A stretch of 64,000 nucleotides of DNA, from assembly GCA_001464935.1 (NCBI GenBank), contig LNEL01000058.1, forward strand, positions 1 through 64,000, written 5' to 3'. A program made the position numbers and the translations under genes. Below, piece by piece: positions 32,336-41,581 of the stretch (position 1 is its first letter; every line of letters begins with the position of its first letter). Source of the stretch: Gammaproteobacteria bacterium Ga0077536 (GTDB taxonomy: Bacteria; Pseudomonadota; Gammaproteobacteria; Ga0077536). A model generated the notes under the pieces. It worked only from the letters and a program-made list of their open reading frames with translations. It was not told the DNA's origin and did not search any database.

Positions 32336-34381
32336 ATGTCGGTCGAACTCATTGTCGCGCTCGGCTGCGCGCTATTCGCCATTGCCTTCGGGCTGTGGTC
32401 CAGGGCCTGGATTCTGAGCCAGCCGGAAGGCAACGAGCGGATGCGGGAAATCGCCACCGCCGTGCAGATGGGTGCTTCAGCCTATCTGAACCGCCAGTAC
32501 CGCACGATCGCCATCGTCGGTGTCATCCTCACCATCGTCATCGCCGTCGGCCTCGACATCAGCACGGCAGTCGGCTTCGTCATCGGCGCAGTGCTCTCGG
32601 GCGCGGCCGGTTTCATCGGCATGAACATCTCGGTGCGCGCGAACCTGCGTACCGCGGAAGCTGCCCGCAAGGGCCTGAACGCCGCCCTGCAGGTTGCGTT
32701 CCGCGGCGGTGCGATCACCGGCATGCTCGTCGTGGGCCTCGGCCTCCTCGGCGTCGCGGGCTACTACGCGTTCCTCAAGTCCGGCACCGCGGCCGGTGAA
32801 ATGGTCGACCTGCATCCGCTGGTCGGCCTCGCCTTCGGCAGTTCGCTGATTTCCATCTTCGCGCGCCTCGGCGGCGGTATCTTCACGAAGGGCGCCGACG
32901 TCGGTGCCGACCTCGTCGGCAAGGTCGAAGCCGGCATTCCGGAAGACGACCCGCGCAACCCGGCCGTGATCGCGGACAACGTTGGCGACAACGTCGGCGA
33001 CTGTGCCGGCATGGCGGCCGACCTGTTCGAGACCTACGCGGTGACCATCATCGCGACCATGCTGCTCGGCGGCCTCATGATGAAGAGTTCCGGCGAAAAC
33101 GCCGTGCTCTACCCGCTGGTGCTCGGCGGCGTGTCGATCATCGCGTCGGTCGTCGGCTCGATGTTCGTCAAGGCCAGCGACGGCGGCAAGATCATGAATG
33201 CGCTGTACCGCGGCCTCATCGTCGCCGGCGTCATCGCCGCCATCGCGTTCTACCCGGTGACGAGCTGGATGTTCAGCGGCATCGAAGGCGTGTCGGTGAA
33301 CGCGATCTACGGCTGCGCGCTGGTCGGCCTCGCCCTGACCGCGGCGCTGGTGTGGATCACGGAGTACTACACCGGTACCGAGTTCAAGCCCGTGCAGTAC
33401 GTCGCCGCGGCGTCCGAAACGGGCCACGCGACGAACATCATCGCCGGCATCGCCGTGTCGATGAAGTCGACCGCCTGGCCGGTGCTGTTCGTGTGCGTCG
33501 CCATCTGGGCGTCTTACATGCTGAACGGCCTGTTCGGCATCGCGGTCGCTGCGACCTCGATGCTGTCGATGGCCGGCATCATCGTCGCCCTCGACGCCTA
33601 TGGCCCGATCACGGACAACGCCGGTGGTATTGCCGAAATGGCCGAACTCGGGCCTGAAATCCGCAACATCACGGACCCGCTCGACGCCGTCGGCAACACG
33701 ACGAAGGCCGTCACCAAGGGCTACGCGATCGGTTCTGCCGGTCTCGCCGCGCTGGTGCTCTTCGCCGACTTCACCCACAGCCTTGACGCGGCCGGCAAGC
33801 TCGTGACCTTCGGTCTCGACGAACCCGCCGTCATCATCGGCCTGTTCGTCGGCGGCCTCATCCCCTACCTCTTCGCCGCGATGGCGATGGAAGCGGTGGG
33901 TCGCGCGGCAGGTGCGGTGGTCGTCGAAGTGCGCCGTCAGTTCCGCGAGATCAAGGGCATCATGGAAGGCACCGCGAAGCCGGATTACAGCCGCGCGGTC
34001 GACCTGCTGACGCTCGCTGCGATTCGCGAAATGATCGTGCCGTCGCTGCTGCCGGTGCTGACCCCGATCGCGCTGGCCGTCGTCATGCGGCTCGCGATGG
34101 GCGCCGAAGCGGCGCGCATGGCCGTCGGCGGCATGCTGATGGGCACGATCGTCACCGGCATCTTCGTCGCGATCTCGATGTGCACGGGCGGTGGCGCCTG
34201 GGACAACGCGAAGAAGTACATCGAGGAAGGCCACCATGGCGGCAAGGGCTCTGACGCCCACAAGGCCGCGGTCACCGGCGACACCGTCGGCGATCCGTAC
34301 AAGGACACGGCCGGCCCGGCGGTGAACCCGCTGATCAAGATCATCAACATCGTCGCGCTGCTGATGGTCCCGCTGCTGTAA
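32336..34381 (+). CDS. hppA: K+-independent proton-pumping membrane pyrophosphatase
   Basis: Couples PPi hydrolysis to H+ export across the inner membrane. The 681-residue product has about 16 membrane helices; [20 protein letters not shown] is the catalytic DVGADLVGK motif, and DNVGDNVGD and the C-terminal [15 protein letters not shown] are the conserved acidic PPi/Mg sites. Lys457 and Thr460 in [14 protein letters not shown] are the residues that mark the K+-independent subfamily (Ala in K+-dependent enzymes). The gene ends in a strong intrinsic terminator and is likely expressed with, or alongside, pfp. Confidence 0.97.
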   Translation: MSVELIVALGCALFAIAFGLWSRAWILSQPEGNERMREIATAVQMGASAYLNRQYRTIAIVGVILTIVIAVGLDISTAVGFVIGAVLSGAAGFIGMNISVRANLRTAEAARKGLNAALQVAFRGGAITGMLVVGLGLLGVAGYYAFLKSGTAAGEMVDLHPLVGLAFGSSLISIFARLGGGIFTKGADVGADLVGKVEAGIPEDDPRNPAVIADNVGDNVGDCAGMAADLFETYAVTIIATMLLGGLMMKSSGENAVLYPLVLGGVSIIASVVGSMFVKASDGGKIMNALYRGLIVAGVIAAIAFYPVTSWMFSGIEGVSVNAIYGCALVGLALTAALVWITEYYTGTEFKPVQYVAAASETGHATNIIAGIAVSMKSTAWPVLFVCVAIWASYMLNGLFGIAVAATSMLSMAGIIVALDAYGPITDNAGGIAEMAELGPEIRNITDPLDAVGNTTKAVTKGYAIGSAGLAALVLFADFTHSLDAAGKLVTFGLDEPAVIIGLFVGGLIPYLFAAMAMEAVGRAAGAVVVEVRRQFREIKGIMEGTAKPDYSRAVDLLTLAAIREMIVPSLLPVLTPIALAVVMRLAMGAEAARMAVGGMLMGTIVTGIFVAISMCTGGGAWDNAKKYIEEGHHGGKGSDAHKAAVTGDTVGDPYKDTAGPAVNPLIKIINIVALLMVPLL

Positions 34382-34398
34382 GACTCCCGCGAGTCTGT

Positions 34399-34429
34399 GA
34401 AAAAGCCCCGCTCTGCGGGGCTTTTTTTT
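34399..34429 (+). terminator. intrinsic terminator after hppA
   Basis: AAAAGCCCCGC-TCT-GCGGGGCTTTTTTTT: an 8- to 9-pair GC-rich stem with a 3-base loop and eight T, 20 bases after the hppA stop. The clearest Rho-independent terminator in the window. A second small hairpin (AGACTC/GAGTCT) lies just before it. Confidence 0.93.
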
Positions 34430-34510
34430 GCCCGAATGCCAGACGTTTTCCCGCCGCGCCGAAGACTTCCGCCGTAGCGGCGCGCGCGACGCGCCGCCCA
34501 GAATGGTGCC

Positions 34511-34711
34511 ATGAACGACCCCCATGTCTGGCTGCTGCGCGACATCGCCCTGTACCTCGTCACGGTCTGGGCCGGTGCGGTCGGCGGCGCGCTGTTGCTC
34601 ACGGCGCTCGATCCGTGGTGGCAGCGCCTGAAGCGCCGCGCGCGACTGGACTGTGGACGCCTCGGCCGGCCGCAGGAGCGGCCCGGCGCGACGGTGTCCG
34701 GCGACTACTGA
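34511..34711 (+). CDS. small membrane protein, unknown function
   Basis: A 66-residue product with one membrane helix (about residues 10-34, LLRDIALYLVTVWAGAVGGA) and a basic, Arg-rich C-terminal tail (RLKRRARLDCGRLGRPQERP), so it should be N-out/C-in. Its end overlaps the P450 stop by 7 bases on the opposite strand. No strong ribosome-binding site; possible but not certain gene. Confidence 0.5.
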   Translation: MNDPHVWLLRDIALYLVTVWAGAVGGALLLTALDPWWQRLKRRARLDCGRLGRPQERPGATVSGDY

Positions 34712-35958
34712 GCCGAACGGCGCTGGCGCGCGGCCGCGTGCGGCACCAGGCGCACCGGCAGATGCTTCAGCCCGCCGACGAAACTCGACTGCACGCGCTC
34801 GACCGGCCCCGTGATTTCGATGCCGTCATAACGGCGCAGCAGTTCTTCCATCGCCAGCCGGATTTCAATCTTCGCGAGCGGGCCGCCGAGACAGAAATGC
34901 GGCCCGGCGCCGAAACCGAGATGCAGGTTCGGATGGCGCGTGACGTCGAACTCGTACGGGCGCTCGAACACCGTTTCGTCGCGATTCGCCGACGGAAACC
35001 ACAGCAGCAGCCGGTCGCCCGCGCGAATCTGCCGGCCCCCGAGTGTCGTGTCCGCGGTCGCCGCGCGCATCAGCGAGATCACCGGATCTGACCAGCGCAC
35101 GAACTCCTCGACCGCGAGCCTGATCCGTTTCGGATCCTCGCGCAGCAATGCCATCTGCGCCGGGTTCTCGAGCAGCGCGAGCACGCCGCCCGAGAACGCA
35201 TTGCGCGTGGTCTCGAAACCCGCGAGCATCAGCTGCACACCGTTGTGCGCAACCTGCGAGGGCGTCAACGACTGCGCGCCGACACAGGCATTCGCCAGCA
35301 GCGTCAGCGGATCGGCATGCGGACAGCCGCGGCGCGCGGACGACAGGCGCAGGCTGTAGTCGTACATCAGGCGGAAGCCGCGGCTGACGGTTTCCGCCGC
35401 CGAGCCCTGCTGATACTCCGGGTCTGAGCCGCCGATGGCCATTTTTCCCCATCGCAGCAAATCGTCCCAGTCGCTCATCGGCAGCTGGAGGATGTCGCAG
35501 ATCACCGCCATCGGAATGCGGACGGCCAGGTCTGCCACCAGATCGATTTCGCCATGCGCCGGCAGGTCGTCGAAGATTGCGCCGATGAGTTCAGCCGTGC
35601 GCGCTTCGCCGTCGGCCAGCGCCTTCGGCAGGAACGGCGCCGCCATCACCTTGCGGAACTCGGTGTGTCGCGGCGGATCGATCGTCAGCACGTTCTCGCC
35701 GACGCCCATCGCCTCACGCGAAACCTCTGCCATCTCGACGTCGAGCGCCGGCATCACGCCTTCGCGTTCGGAGCTGAACAGCTCAGGCGCGTTGAGCACC
35801 GCCTTCAGATCCGCATGCCGGAACACGGACCAGTAGCCTCGGCCGTCGGGGCTCGTGGTCCAGTGCACCGGATCCTCGCGCCGCATGCGATCGAACAGGC
35901 GATAGAACTCGCCGGTCGCAAAGAAGGTCGGGTCGTTCAGTTGTTCATCGACGGTCAC
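34705..35958 (-). CDS. cytochrome P450
   Basis: A 417-residue heme-thiolate monooxygenase, soluble as usual in bacteria. The heme-binding loop FGAGPHFCLGGPLAKIE has Cys356; the I-helix oxygen-activation motif is LAGFETTRNA; the K-helix ExxR is in VEEFVRW (E-x-x-R). The GTG at 35958 has AGGAGAT at proper spacing; longer upstream frame is low-complexity and lacks P450 similarity. The sequence (DPPRHTEFRKVMAAPF, PVISLMRAATADTTLGG) resembles CYP125/CYP142-like or other steroid/terpene-type P450s, but substrate is not certain. Its redox partners are not nearby. Confidence 0.94.
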   Translation of the reverse strand: MTVDEQLNDPTFFATGEFYRLFDRMRREDPVHWTTSPDGRGYWSVFRHADLKAVLNAPELFSSEREGVMPALDVEMAEVSREAMGVGENVLTIDPPRHTEFRKVMAAPFLPKALADGEARTAELIGAIFDDLPAHGEIDLVADLAVRIPMAVICDILQLPMSDWDDLLRWGKMAIGGSDPEYQQGSAAETVSRGFRLMYDYSLRLSSARRGCPHADPLTLLANACVGAQSLTPSQVAHNGVQLMLAGFETTRNAFSGGVLALLENPAQMALLREDPKRIRLAVEEFVRWSDPVISLMRAATADTTLGGRQIRAGDRLLLWFPSANRDETVFERPYEFDVTRHPNLHLGFGAGPHFCLGGPLAKIEIRLAMEELLRRYDGIEITGPVERVQSSFVGGLKHLPVRLVPHAAARQRRSAQ

Positions 35959-36098
35959 GGGGGATCTCCTGTCAGCGGGGGCTGCGCCGACTGTAGATCG
36001 CCACGCGCGGCGGCGTCTTTCGCAAAGCGCCGCTGCCGTTTGCACGAAAGCTGGTTGTGCACTGCGCCAGCAAAGGCTCGACACCGCGCACCGATTGC

Positions 36099-36995
36099 TC
36101 AGGCGCGCTGACGGCTCCGGTATTGCGCCGGCGTCACGCCCATCCACTTGCGAAACGCGGTGTTCAGGTGGCTCTGGCTGGCGAAGCCGAAATTCTGCGC
36201 GATGTCACCGAGCGCGAGATCGGTCGCGCGCAGCGCGTCGCGCACCCGCTCGATGCGCACCTGCAGCAGGTACTGGTGCGGCGAGCGCCCGGTTTCGCGC
36301 TTGAAGAGCTCGCCGAAGTACGCGGCGCTCAGGCCCGAGCCGGCGGCGATGCCGGCGACCGTCAGCGGTTCCGCGTAACGCGCCTCGATGAGCGTGATCG
36401 CATGCGCCACCGCCTCGTGACCCGCGCCTGCGCGCGCGTCTCGATACGGCGTGCGATGCTGGCGCGCGAAATGGCGCAGCAGGGTTTCGCACAGGCTCAG
36501 CAGGAAGGCGGGATCGGGTGGGGCGGCCTCGGTGGCGTCGTCGAGCAGGCTGACGAGCGTTTGTGCGAGCCCGACGTTCAGCGCGTCGGGCATGCCGACT
36601 TCGATCGCGTCCGTGGCCGCCGTCACGACGGTGCGCAGGCGCGACCCCGCGCCAATCGTCAACGACAGGTGCTCGACTTCGCCGCCTTCGACGAGCCAGC
36701 GCGTCGCCAGGCCCGGCGGCAGAAATGTGACCGTGCCGAGCGTCGAACTGCGACGGCTCCAGCCGTCGCCGTCGCCGAAGCGCACGCGGCCGCGGCCGCC
36801 GACGTGAATGGAAATCACGGGATCGGTCAGCGCCGGAATCTCGTAATAACGGTCGCGCTGTCGCCAGACTGCGAGCGTGAGATCGAGGTCGGCCAGACGC
36901 AGCGCGAGATTCGGCGTCATGCCGAGCGCGCGCGCGAGCGGGGAGCCGGCATGCGCGTCGTCGCCGTGTCCCGCACCCTGCGTAGTCGGTCGCAT
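36099..36995 (-). CDS. AraC-family transcriptional regulator
   Basis: A 298-residue regulator with an N-terminal cupin-like sensor region (about residues 20-180) and a C-terminal double helix-turn-helix (about 195-298). The latter shows LTVAGIAAGSGLSAAYFGEL, FKRETGRSPHQYLLQVRIER and IAQNFGFASQSHLNTAFRKW. GGAGGA lies 8 bases before ATG 36995. It lies on the same strand as and upstream of the P450 gene (141 bases) and is divergent from the MOSC gene, so either could be its target. Confidence 0.93.
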   Translation of the reverse strand: MRPTTQGAGHGDDAHAGSPLARALGMTPNLALRLADLDLTLAVWRQRDRYYEIPALTDPVISIHVGGRGRVRFGDGDGWSRRSSTLGTVTFLPPGLATRWLVEGGEVEHLSLTIGAGSRLRTVVTAATDAIEVGMPDALNVGLAQTLVSLLDDATEAAPPDPAFLLSLCETLLRHFARQHRTPYRDARAGAGHEAVAHAITLIEARYAEPLTVAGIAAGSGLSAAYFGELFKRETGRSPHQYLLQVRIERVRDALRATDLALGDIAQNFGFASQSHLNTAFRKWMGVTPAQYRSRQRA

Positions 36996-37082
36996 CCGCG
37001 GTCCTCCGCTGCTCGTGCCCGCTGACGAAGATACGACAAATCGGGGGCGCTGCGCCGCCCGGAGCCGCGGTATGCTGCAACG

Positions 37083-37628
37083 ATGGATCTCCGTCATCTG
37101 GTGACGCGCTTTGCCGGCGACGGCGTGCTGCAGGCCATCGTGCTGCGGCCCGGGCGTGAGCTGCCGGCGCATGCCGTCGAACGTGCACGTGCCATTCCCG
37201 GCCGCGGACTCGACGGTGACCGCAGCGCGCTGCGAGCCCGCCGGCCCGGCGGATCGAAACGTGAGGTCACGCTGCTGCAGGCAGAACATCTGCCGCTGAT
37301 CGCGGCGTGGCTGCGGCGCGATGCGATTGACCCGCTGCTCCTCCGGCGCAATCTGATCGTCGCCGGCCTGAACCTGCTGTCAGCGCGTTCGCCGTGGCGT
37401 GATACGCCCGTCGTGCTGCACATCGGCGAGGCCGTGGTGCTCGAGATCACGGGACCCTGCGATCCCTGCTCGAAGATGGAGCGCGATCTCGGACCCGGCG
37501 CCTATAACGTGCTGCGAGGACACGGCGGCGTGACCGCGCGCGTGCTCGTCGAGGGCATGATCACTGTCGGCGATCGCGTGTGGCTGGCGACGGGCAACGG
37601 CCAGGTGGAGCCATCACCATCCGGTTGA
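37083..37628 (+). CDS. MOSC-domain protein
   Basis: A 181-residue single-domain MOSC protein, a fold found in molybdenum-cofactor sulfurases and in YiiM/YuaD-like detoxifying reductases. GRGLDGDRSALR and the conserved C-terminal cysteine segment GPCDPCSKMERDLGPGAYN (Cys126, Cys129) are visible. It lacks ferredoxin or PLP domains, so its role (Moco-dependent reduction of N-hydroxylated compounds or sulfur transfer) is inferred only. It is divergent from the AraC regulator over 87 bases. Confidence 0.88.
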   Translation: MDLRHLVTRFAGDGVLQAIVLRPGRELPAHAVERARAIPGRGLDGDRSALRARRPGGSKREVTLLQAEHLPLIAAWLRRDAIDPLLLRRNLIVAGLNLLSARSPWRDTPVVLHIGEAVVLEITGPCDPCSKMERDLGPGAYNVLRGHGGVTARVLVEGMITVGDRVWLATGNGQVEPSPSG

Positions 37629-37664
37629 GCCGGCGGGTCAGAAGTGGGCAGGGCGGACGGCAAG

Positions 37665-37694
37665 ACGGCAGGGTCCGCGAAAGGACCCTGCCGT
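37665..37694. terminator. perfect 12-bp hairpin between MOSC and PhoX-like genes
   Basis: ACGGCAGGGTCC-GCGAAA-GGACCCTGCCGT: 12 perfect pairs with a GNRA-like loop, in the 108-base gap between two convergent genes. No U-tract on either side beyond two T. Likely a bidirectional transcription stop or mRNA-stabilising stem. Confidence 0.65.
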
Positions 37695-37736
37695 TGGCGC
37701 GGGGGGCGACGCGTCACCGCGTCCCGCCCGTACTGG

Positions 37737-39431
37737 CTACGGGTTCGCCGGGAGCAGCGGCTTGTTGCGCTCGAGCTGCTTCACGAAGTTGAAGTCGCTC
37801 GCGACGGTGCACGCCCGCACCCACTGCCGGCTCTGATCGTCGAAGGTCATCCACTGGCTGCGCGGACCTTCACAGGTCGGCGGCACGACCTTCGACACGT
37901 CGTACTCCCACACGGCATCACCGAAGCCGGCGGGAACAGCAGCCAGATCCGTGCTGTCCGGATGCATCACGGCGAGCACGAAGCGCGACGGATCGGTCGG
38001 ATGGAAGATCATGCCGGTCGTTTCCGAACCGTCGACCTGGTTGCTCATGAAATGATCCAGCGATTCGGCAACGCCGTCGTTGTTCATGTCTCGCGCGAAC
38101 CAGATATCGCCACCGATGTTGCCGCCGTTCGGCTCGTCTTCGATCAGGTAGACATTGCCGAGCGTGTCGATGGCGATATTGCCCGGCGAATCGAGGCGAC
38201 CCGTCGTCGGTTCGAAGCCGACGTTCTTCGGCGTGCTGCGGCTCGCGAACTGACGCACATTCGCCTTGCCGGCGGGCAGGATTTCGATCGAGATCGCCGC
38301 ATGCTCGGACGTGGTCGTGATGTAGATTATCTCATTGCCGTTCGGCAACACGCCGATCGCCATGTCTTCCGGACGACCGTACGGCGTGCCGCCGGCTTCG
38401 TCAGCCGCGCCGCGGCCGCCACGCGCTGTCGGATCGGTACGCGGATCGCTGGTCGGACCATCGGCGAACGGATTCCACGTGCGGCCCGCCAGCTTCTTGC
38501 CGTCGGCGTCGGTGATCGGCACCCAGGTCGCCATGCCGAAGCGCGCGGCAGTCGCGTTCGAGCCCTGATTGTAGTTGGCCGCCGGATCGCCGCCGGTCGC
38601 GGCAAACGCGTCGACGGACAGCACGAAGGTCTGGCCGCCCGCGGCGAGATTGCCGGGCTGCTTCAGCTTCAGCATGTAAATCGAACCCGAGTTCCATTCG
38701 TCGATGTAGTAAATCGTGCCGGTCGGATCCTTGACGCTGAAGTTGATGCCCTCGTGCGCGACGTTCGCGATTTCCTCGACGATGCGCCAGTTGACGCCCT
38801 CGTTCGCCGCGGACGCGACGGGGTTTGCCGGCTTCGGGCCGAGCGGATTCATGATTTCGACGATGCGACCGAGCGCGGTCCACTCTTCACCGAGCCACAG
38901 CGTGCCCCACGGGGTCCAGCGCGCCGGGTCGAAGGCGCCGAAGTCGAAGTCCCAGGCGGGACACAGGCCGTTGGTCGGATCACGTTCGGCAGCCAGCGGG
39001 TCGGAGGTGCACAGCGGATTGCTCAGGGCTTCCTGGTCGCCCGCGAACAACAGTTCGGTCCTGTCGGCCACGCTGTCGTAGCGCGACACCCCGGCGCCCC
39101 ACGGCGTCTCGTGCGGGATGAAGACGTAACGACCGCTCGGGTCATAGGCCAGCATGTCGAACATCGACGCACTGGTCGCCGCGCCGCCCGCACGCTGGAT
39201 TGACTGATTCACGTCGGCCTCGACTTCCTTGAGGCTCATCAGGTTCTTCTGGCTGAAGCCGGCCGGCGTCTGCAGCGGCGTGTTCAGTTCGTTGATATGC
39301 ATCGGCGACGCCACCGCAGCGGACTGCTGCAGCGGATAGAAGTACGGGGCTGTGCCGGCGACGACCGCCTGCGAAACGGCGAACGCGACGGTGCCGAGGC
39401 CGAGATGGGCCGGCTTGATGCGCAAATTCAT
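37737..39431 (-). CDS. PhoX-like (DUF839) secreted beta-propeller phosphatase family protein
   Basis: A 564-residue exported protein of the PhoX/DUF839 family, predicted six-bladed propeller with calcium/iron cofactor in characterised members. The segments YVFIPHETPWGAGVSRYD, TPWGTLWLGEEWTALGRIVE, HEGINFSVKDPTGTIYYIDE and RPEDMAI show the conserved acidic residues. The N-terminus (MNLRIKPAHLGLGTVAFAVS) is a Sec-like signal, not the twin-arginine signal of true PhoX. GGAGGGAGA is at good spacing before the ATG. Whether it is a phosphatase is uncertain. It is followed by convergent MOSC and preceded by a diheme cytochrome gene on the same strand. Confidence 0.85.
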   Translation of the reverse strand: MNLRIKPAHLGLGTVAFAVSQAVVAGTAPYFYPLQQSAAVASPMHINELNTPLQTPAGFSQKNLMSLKEVEADVNQSIQRAGGAATSASMFDMLAYDPSGRYVFIPHETPWGAGVSRYDSVADRTELLFAGDQEALSNPLCTSDPLAAERDPTNGLCPAWDFDFGAFDPARWTPWGTLWLGEEWTALGRIVEIMNPLGPKPANPVASAANEGVNWRIVEEIANVAHEGINFSVKDPTGTIYYIDEWNSGSIYMLKLKQPGNLAAGGQTFVLSVDAFAATGGDPAANYNQGSNATAARFGMATWVPITDADGKKLAGRTWNPFADGPTSDPRTDPTARGGRGAADEAGGTPYGRPEDMAIGVLPNGNEIIYITTTSEHAAISIEILPAGKANVRQFASRSTPKNVGFEPTTGRLDSPGNIAIDTLGNVYLIEDEPNGGNIGGDIWFARDMNNDGVAESLDHFMSNQVDGSETTGMIFHPTDPSRFVLAVMHPDSTDLAAVPAGFGDAVWEYDVSKVVPPTCEGPRSQWMTFDDQSRQWVRACTVASDFNFVKQLERNKPLLPANP

Positions 39432-39773
39432 AAATATTCTCCCTCCAACACGTGGTGAACCTGTGTCATGAAACGTCTGCTGCGCGATCCGACCCTGTCG
39501 ACCGGTCGCGCGAGCGCACTGTAGGGAGTGGTTGTGTCACCCGTTTAACACCGGGATGACGGTCTCGACGCATACGATGCGAATACTTGTAGAAAAGCGC
39601 GGACGCTCGATCAACGCGCGCGCAGATAGTCCGTCGGAATCTTGATCGGGGTGCGTATCTGCTGAATTGAACCGCACACCAGGCGACGGCCGGCACGCGG
39701 TGTCGCGAACGATGTCGACAGTGCGGGCGGCGCGCGCGCGCCGCTGCGTGCGGGCACGTGCCTCGAGCCGGTC
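39432..39773. other. 342-bp intergenic region upstream of the PhoX-like gene
   Basis: Lies between the diheme-cytochrome stop and the PhoX-like start, both on the minus strand. Holds the PhoX-like ribosome-binding site and presumably its promoter. Two T-rich patches at about 39586-39600 and a short CCCG/CGGG dyad at 39540-39556 are the only features I see. No Pho box, RNA gene or credible coding frame. Confidence 0.5.
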
Positions 39774-41435
39774 CTATTTGCTGGCCGCGGCGGAGCGCCA
39801 GTCCAGACGGATATCCCACGCCTTGAAGTATTCGAGCGGCAGGGTTTCGGCCGTGTCGTTGTCGATGTGCTGATGCACGTTGCGCGGTGGCGCGATGACG
39901 GCGTCGCGGCCATGCAGATAGTCCTGCGCGGCAACGATCGTGCGATAGGCCTTGTTGAGTGCGAGCGCACGATCGCGCGAAGGCGTGATCAGTTCATAGA
40001 CGTCCTGCGCCCGCGCCACCGCCGCGCGGTCGACTTTGCCGTCCGCCGTGAACCAGCGCGCGGCCATTTCTTCGTTGTGGCGGAACTCGCTGCCGCCGCC
40101 GACGCGCTCGAGATAGGTCGCGATCTCGCCCTTTGTCTCGCCGACGTTCGGGGCGTCCGGCATGCCGCGCAGGTTGATATAGCCCCAACCGGCGGCTCCG
40201 TCGACCTTGCGCGGAAACGCGAAGGTCTTGTCGATGGTCGCGCCAATCGACGAGTGACAGCCCATGCAGAACAGGTTCTCTTCGTAGGTCGCGGTGCGCA
40301 ACTGGCCATCGATGCCCTCGATGTAGCCCGACACCGACCAGCCGTAACCGTTGTCGAGTCCATGATCGCCGATCAGGGGCGGACGTGGCAGCGCGCCGGC
40401 CTCCTTCTCGAATCCGCCGAGTTCATAGTGCCTGGCGTAAGTGCGCTTGGTGTAGGCGTTCCATTTGCGCATGTAGCGCACTTCCTTCATGCGCCGCGAC
40501 GGCACGATCTCACCGTCGGCGCGCACGCCCAAGTAGCGCACGGTGTGCAGGAACTCCGTACCGCGCGGGTAGAGAAAGGGGTCGATGAATTCCTTCGCCG
40601 CGGCCCCGACGTAGGCGTCTGTCTTCACGACGCGCGTGGCCCGCGCGAGGCGCCCGTCGCCGTCGAGATCGACCCCGACTTCGCGTTCATCGAACGGCAG
40701 CGCCGAGATCTCCGCGAGGCCCTTGACGCTCGCCTCGACGATCGCAAGGTTCGCCCGGTAGACATCCGGCGAGTACTGGCCGTGTGCACCGGTGCGAAAC
40801 GCTTCGGGCAGGCGAATCATGACGTCGTCGGTCGCGCCGTTCGTCGGCCAGAAGGTGCTCGGAAACGGTTTGTAGTTGAACGCGACCCAGTGGCTGCCGT
40901 CCTTCGCGAAGCCCTCGGCGTCGAAGGCCGCCGCGCCGAGTTCGAGCTGTTTCAGATCGGGTATCCAGCCTTCGAACCCGGCTTTCTCGAGGGCCGGCGC
41001 GAGGGCGCTGTAGTTGTCGTCGTCGATCCAGTCGAGGATCGTTTCGTCGCTGATCGCGGCGATGGCCTGCGCGCGATCCTCGAACAGGTTCTTCCGATGA
41101 TTCGTCATGCCGACGTCGCTGAACGCGTACTCGACCTGCAGGTCGCCATCTGCCATCACGTTCTCACGCCCGGCGATCGGATTCTGGTGACAGACGTAGC
41201 ACGGATTGTGGCGGCCATCGTGCTTCGTGTAGCACTGCGGCGGAATCGGCGCCTCGGCGTTGAACGTGGTGTGCCGCGGATGCAGTTCGGGCAGGGGATT
41301 GGAGATGACCCCGCGGTGTTCGCGGAGATAAGCCAGGACCTGCGTGTGGAGCGGCGGCGTGACGGATTCGGCCAGCGTCACGATCGGCATGGCGCACAAC
41401 AGGGCGGCCAGCGCCGCAGAGAATCTGGAAGGCAT
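39774..41435 (-). CDS. secreted diheme c-type cytochrome-like protein
   Basis: A 553-residue exported protein with a signal peptide (MPSRFSAALAALLCAMPIVT, ending TLA|ES) and two heme-binding motifs: CYVCH (about residue 74) and CMGCH (about 395). The first is preceded by QCYTKHDGRHNPC. There are also Asp-rich segments (GVDLDGDGRLAR) that resemble calcium loops. The rest does not match an enzyme I can name; this long form is seen as an uncharacterised cytochrome in proteobacteria. It is upstream of the PhoX-like gene on the same strand with 342 bases between them. Likely periplasmic electron transfer. Confidence 0.82.
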   Translation of the reverse strand: MPSRFSAALAALLCAMPIVTLAESVTPPLHTQVLAYLREHRGVISNPLPELHPRHTTFNAEAPIPPQCYTKHDGRHNPCYVCHQNPIAGRENVMADGDLQVEYAFSDVGMTNHRKNLFEDRAQAIAAISDETILDWIDDDNYSALAPALEKAGFEGWIPDLKQLELGAAAFDAEGFAKDGSHWVAFNYKPFPSTFWPTNGATDDVMIRLPEAFRTGAHGQYSPDVYRANLAIVEASVKGLAEISALPFDEREVGVDLDGDGRLARATRVVKTDAYVGAAAKEFIDPFLYPRGTEFLHTVRYLGVRADGEIVPSRRMKEVRYMRKWNAYTKRTYARHYELGGFEKEAGALPRPPLIGDHGLDNGYGWSVSGYIEGIDGQLRTATYEENLFCMGCHSSIGATIDKTFAFPRKVDGAAGWGYINLRGMPDAPNVGETKGEIATYLERVGGGSEFRHNEEMAARWFTADGKVDRAAVARAQDVYELITPSRDRALALNKAYRTIVAAQDYLHGRDAVIAPPRNVHQHIDNDTAETLPLEYFKAWDIRLDWRSAAASK

Positions 41436-41581
41436 GTCGGGAACTCGCAGTGGTTGGCGCGCCGGGCACCGTGTCCGGCACGGCAACACCCTGCCGCGCG
41501 TGTGTGACTGCCGGATGACGAGCGCGCGAAACTTGCGGCGCGAAACCGGCGGCGCGCAGGCGCGCCGCCGGGGAGCGCGAC

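Noticed and set aside
32477-34525. 682-codon open frame antisense to hppA
   Set aside because: Low-complexity Asp/Arg/His-rich shadow of a highly conserved membrane protein gene; it also runs through the hppA terminator.
39540-39556. Possible Pho box upstream of the PhoX-like gene
   Set aside because: Only a weak CCCG/CGGG dyad; no paired CTGTCAT-type half-sites at the right spacing.
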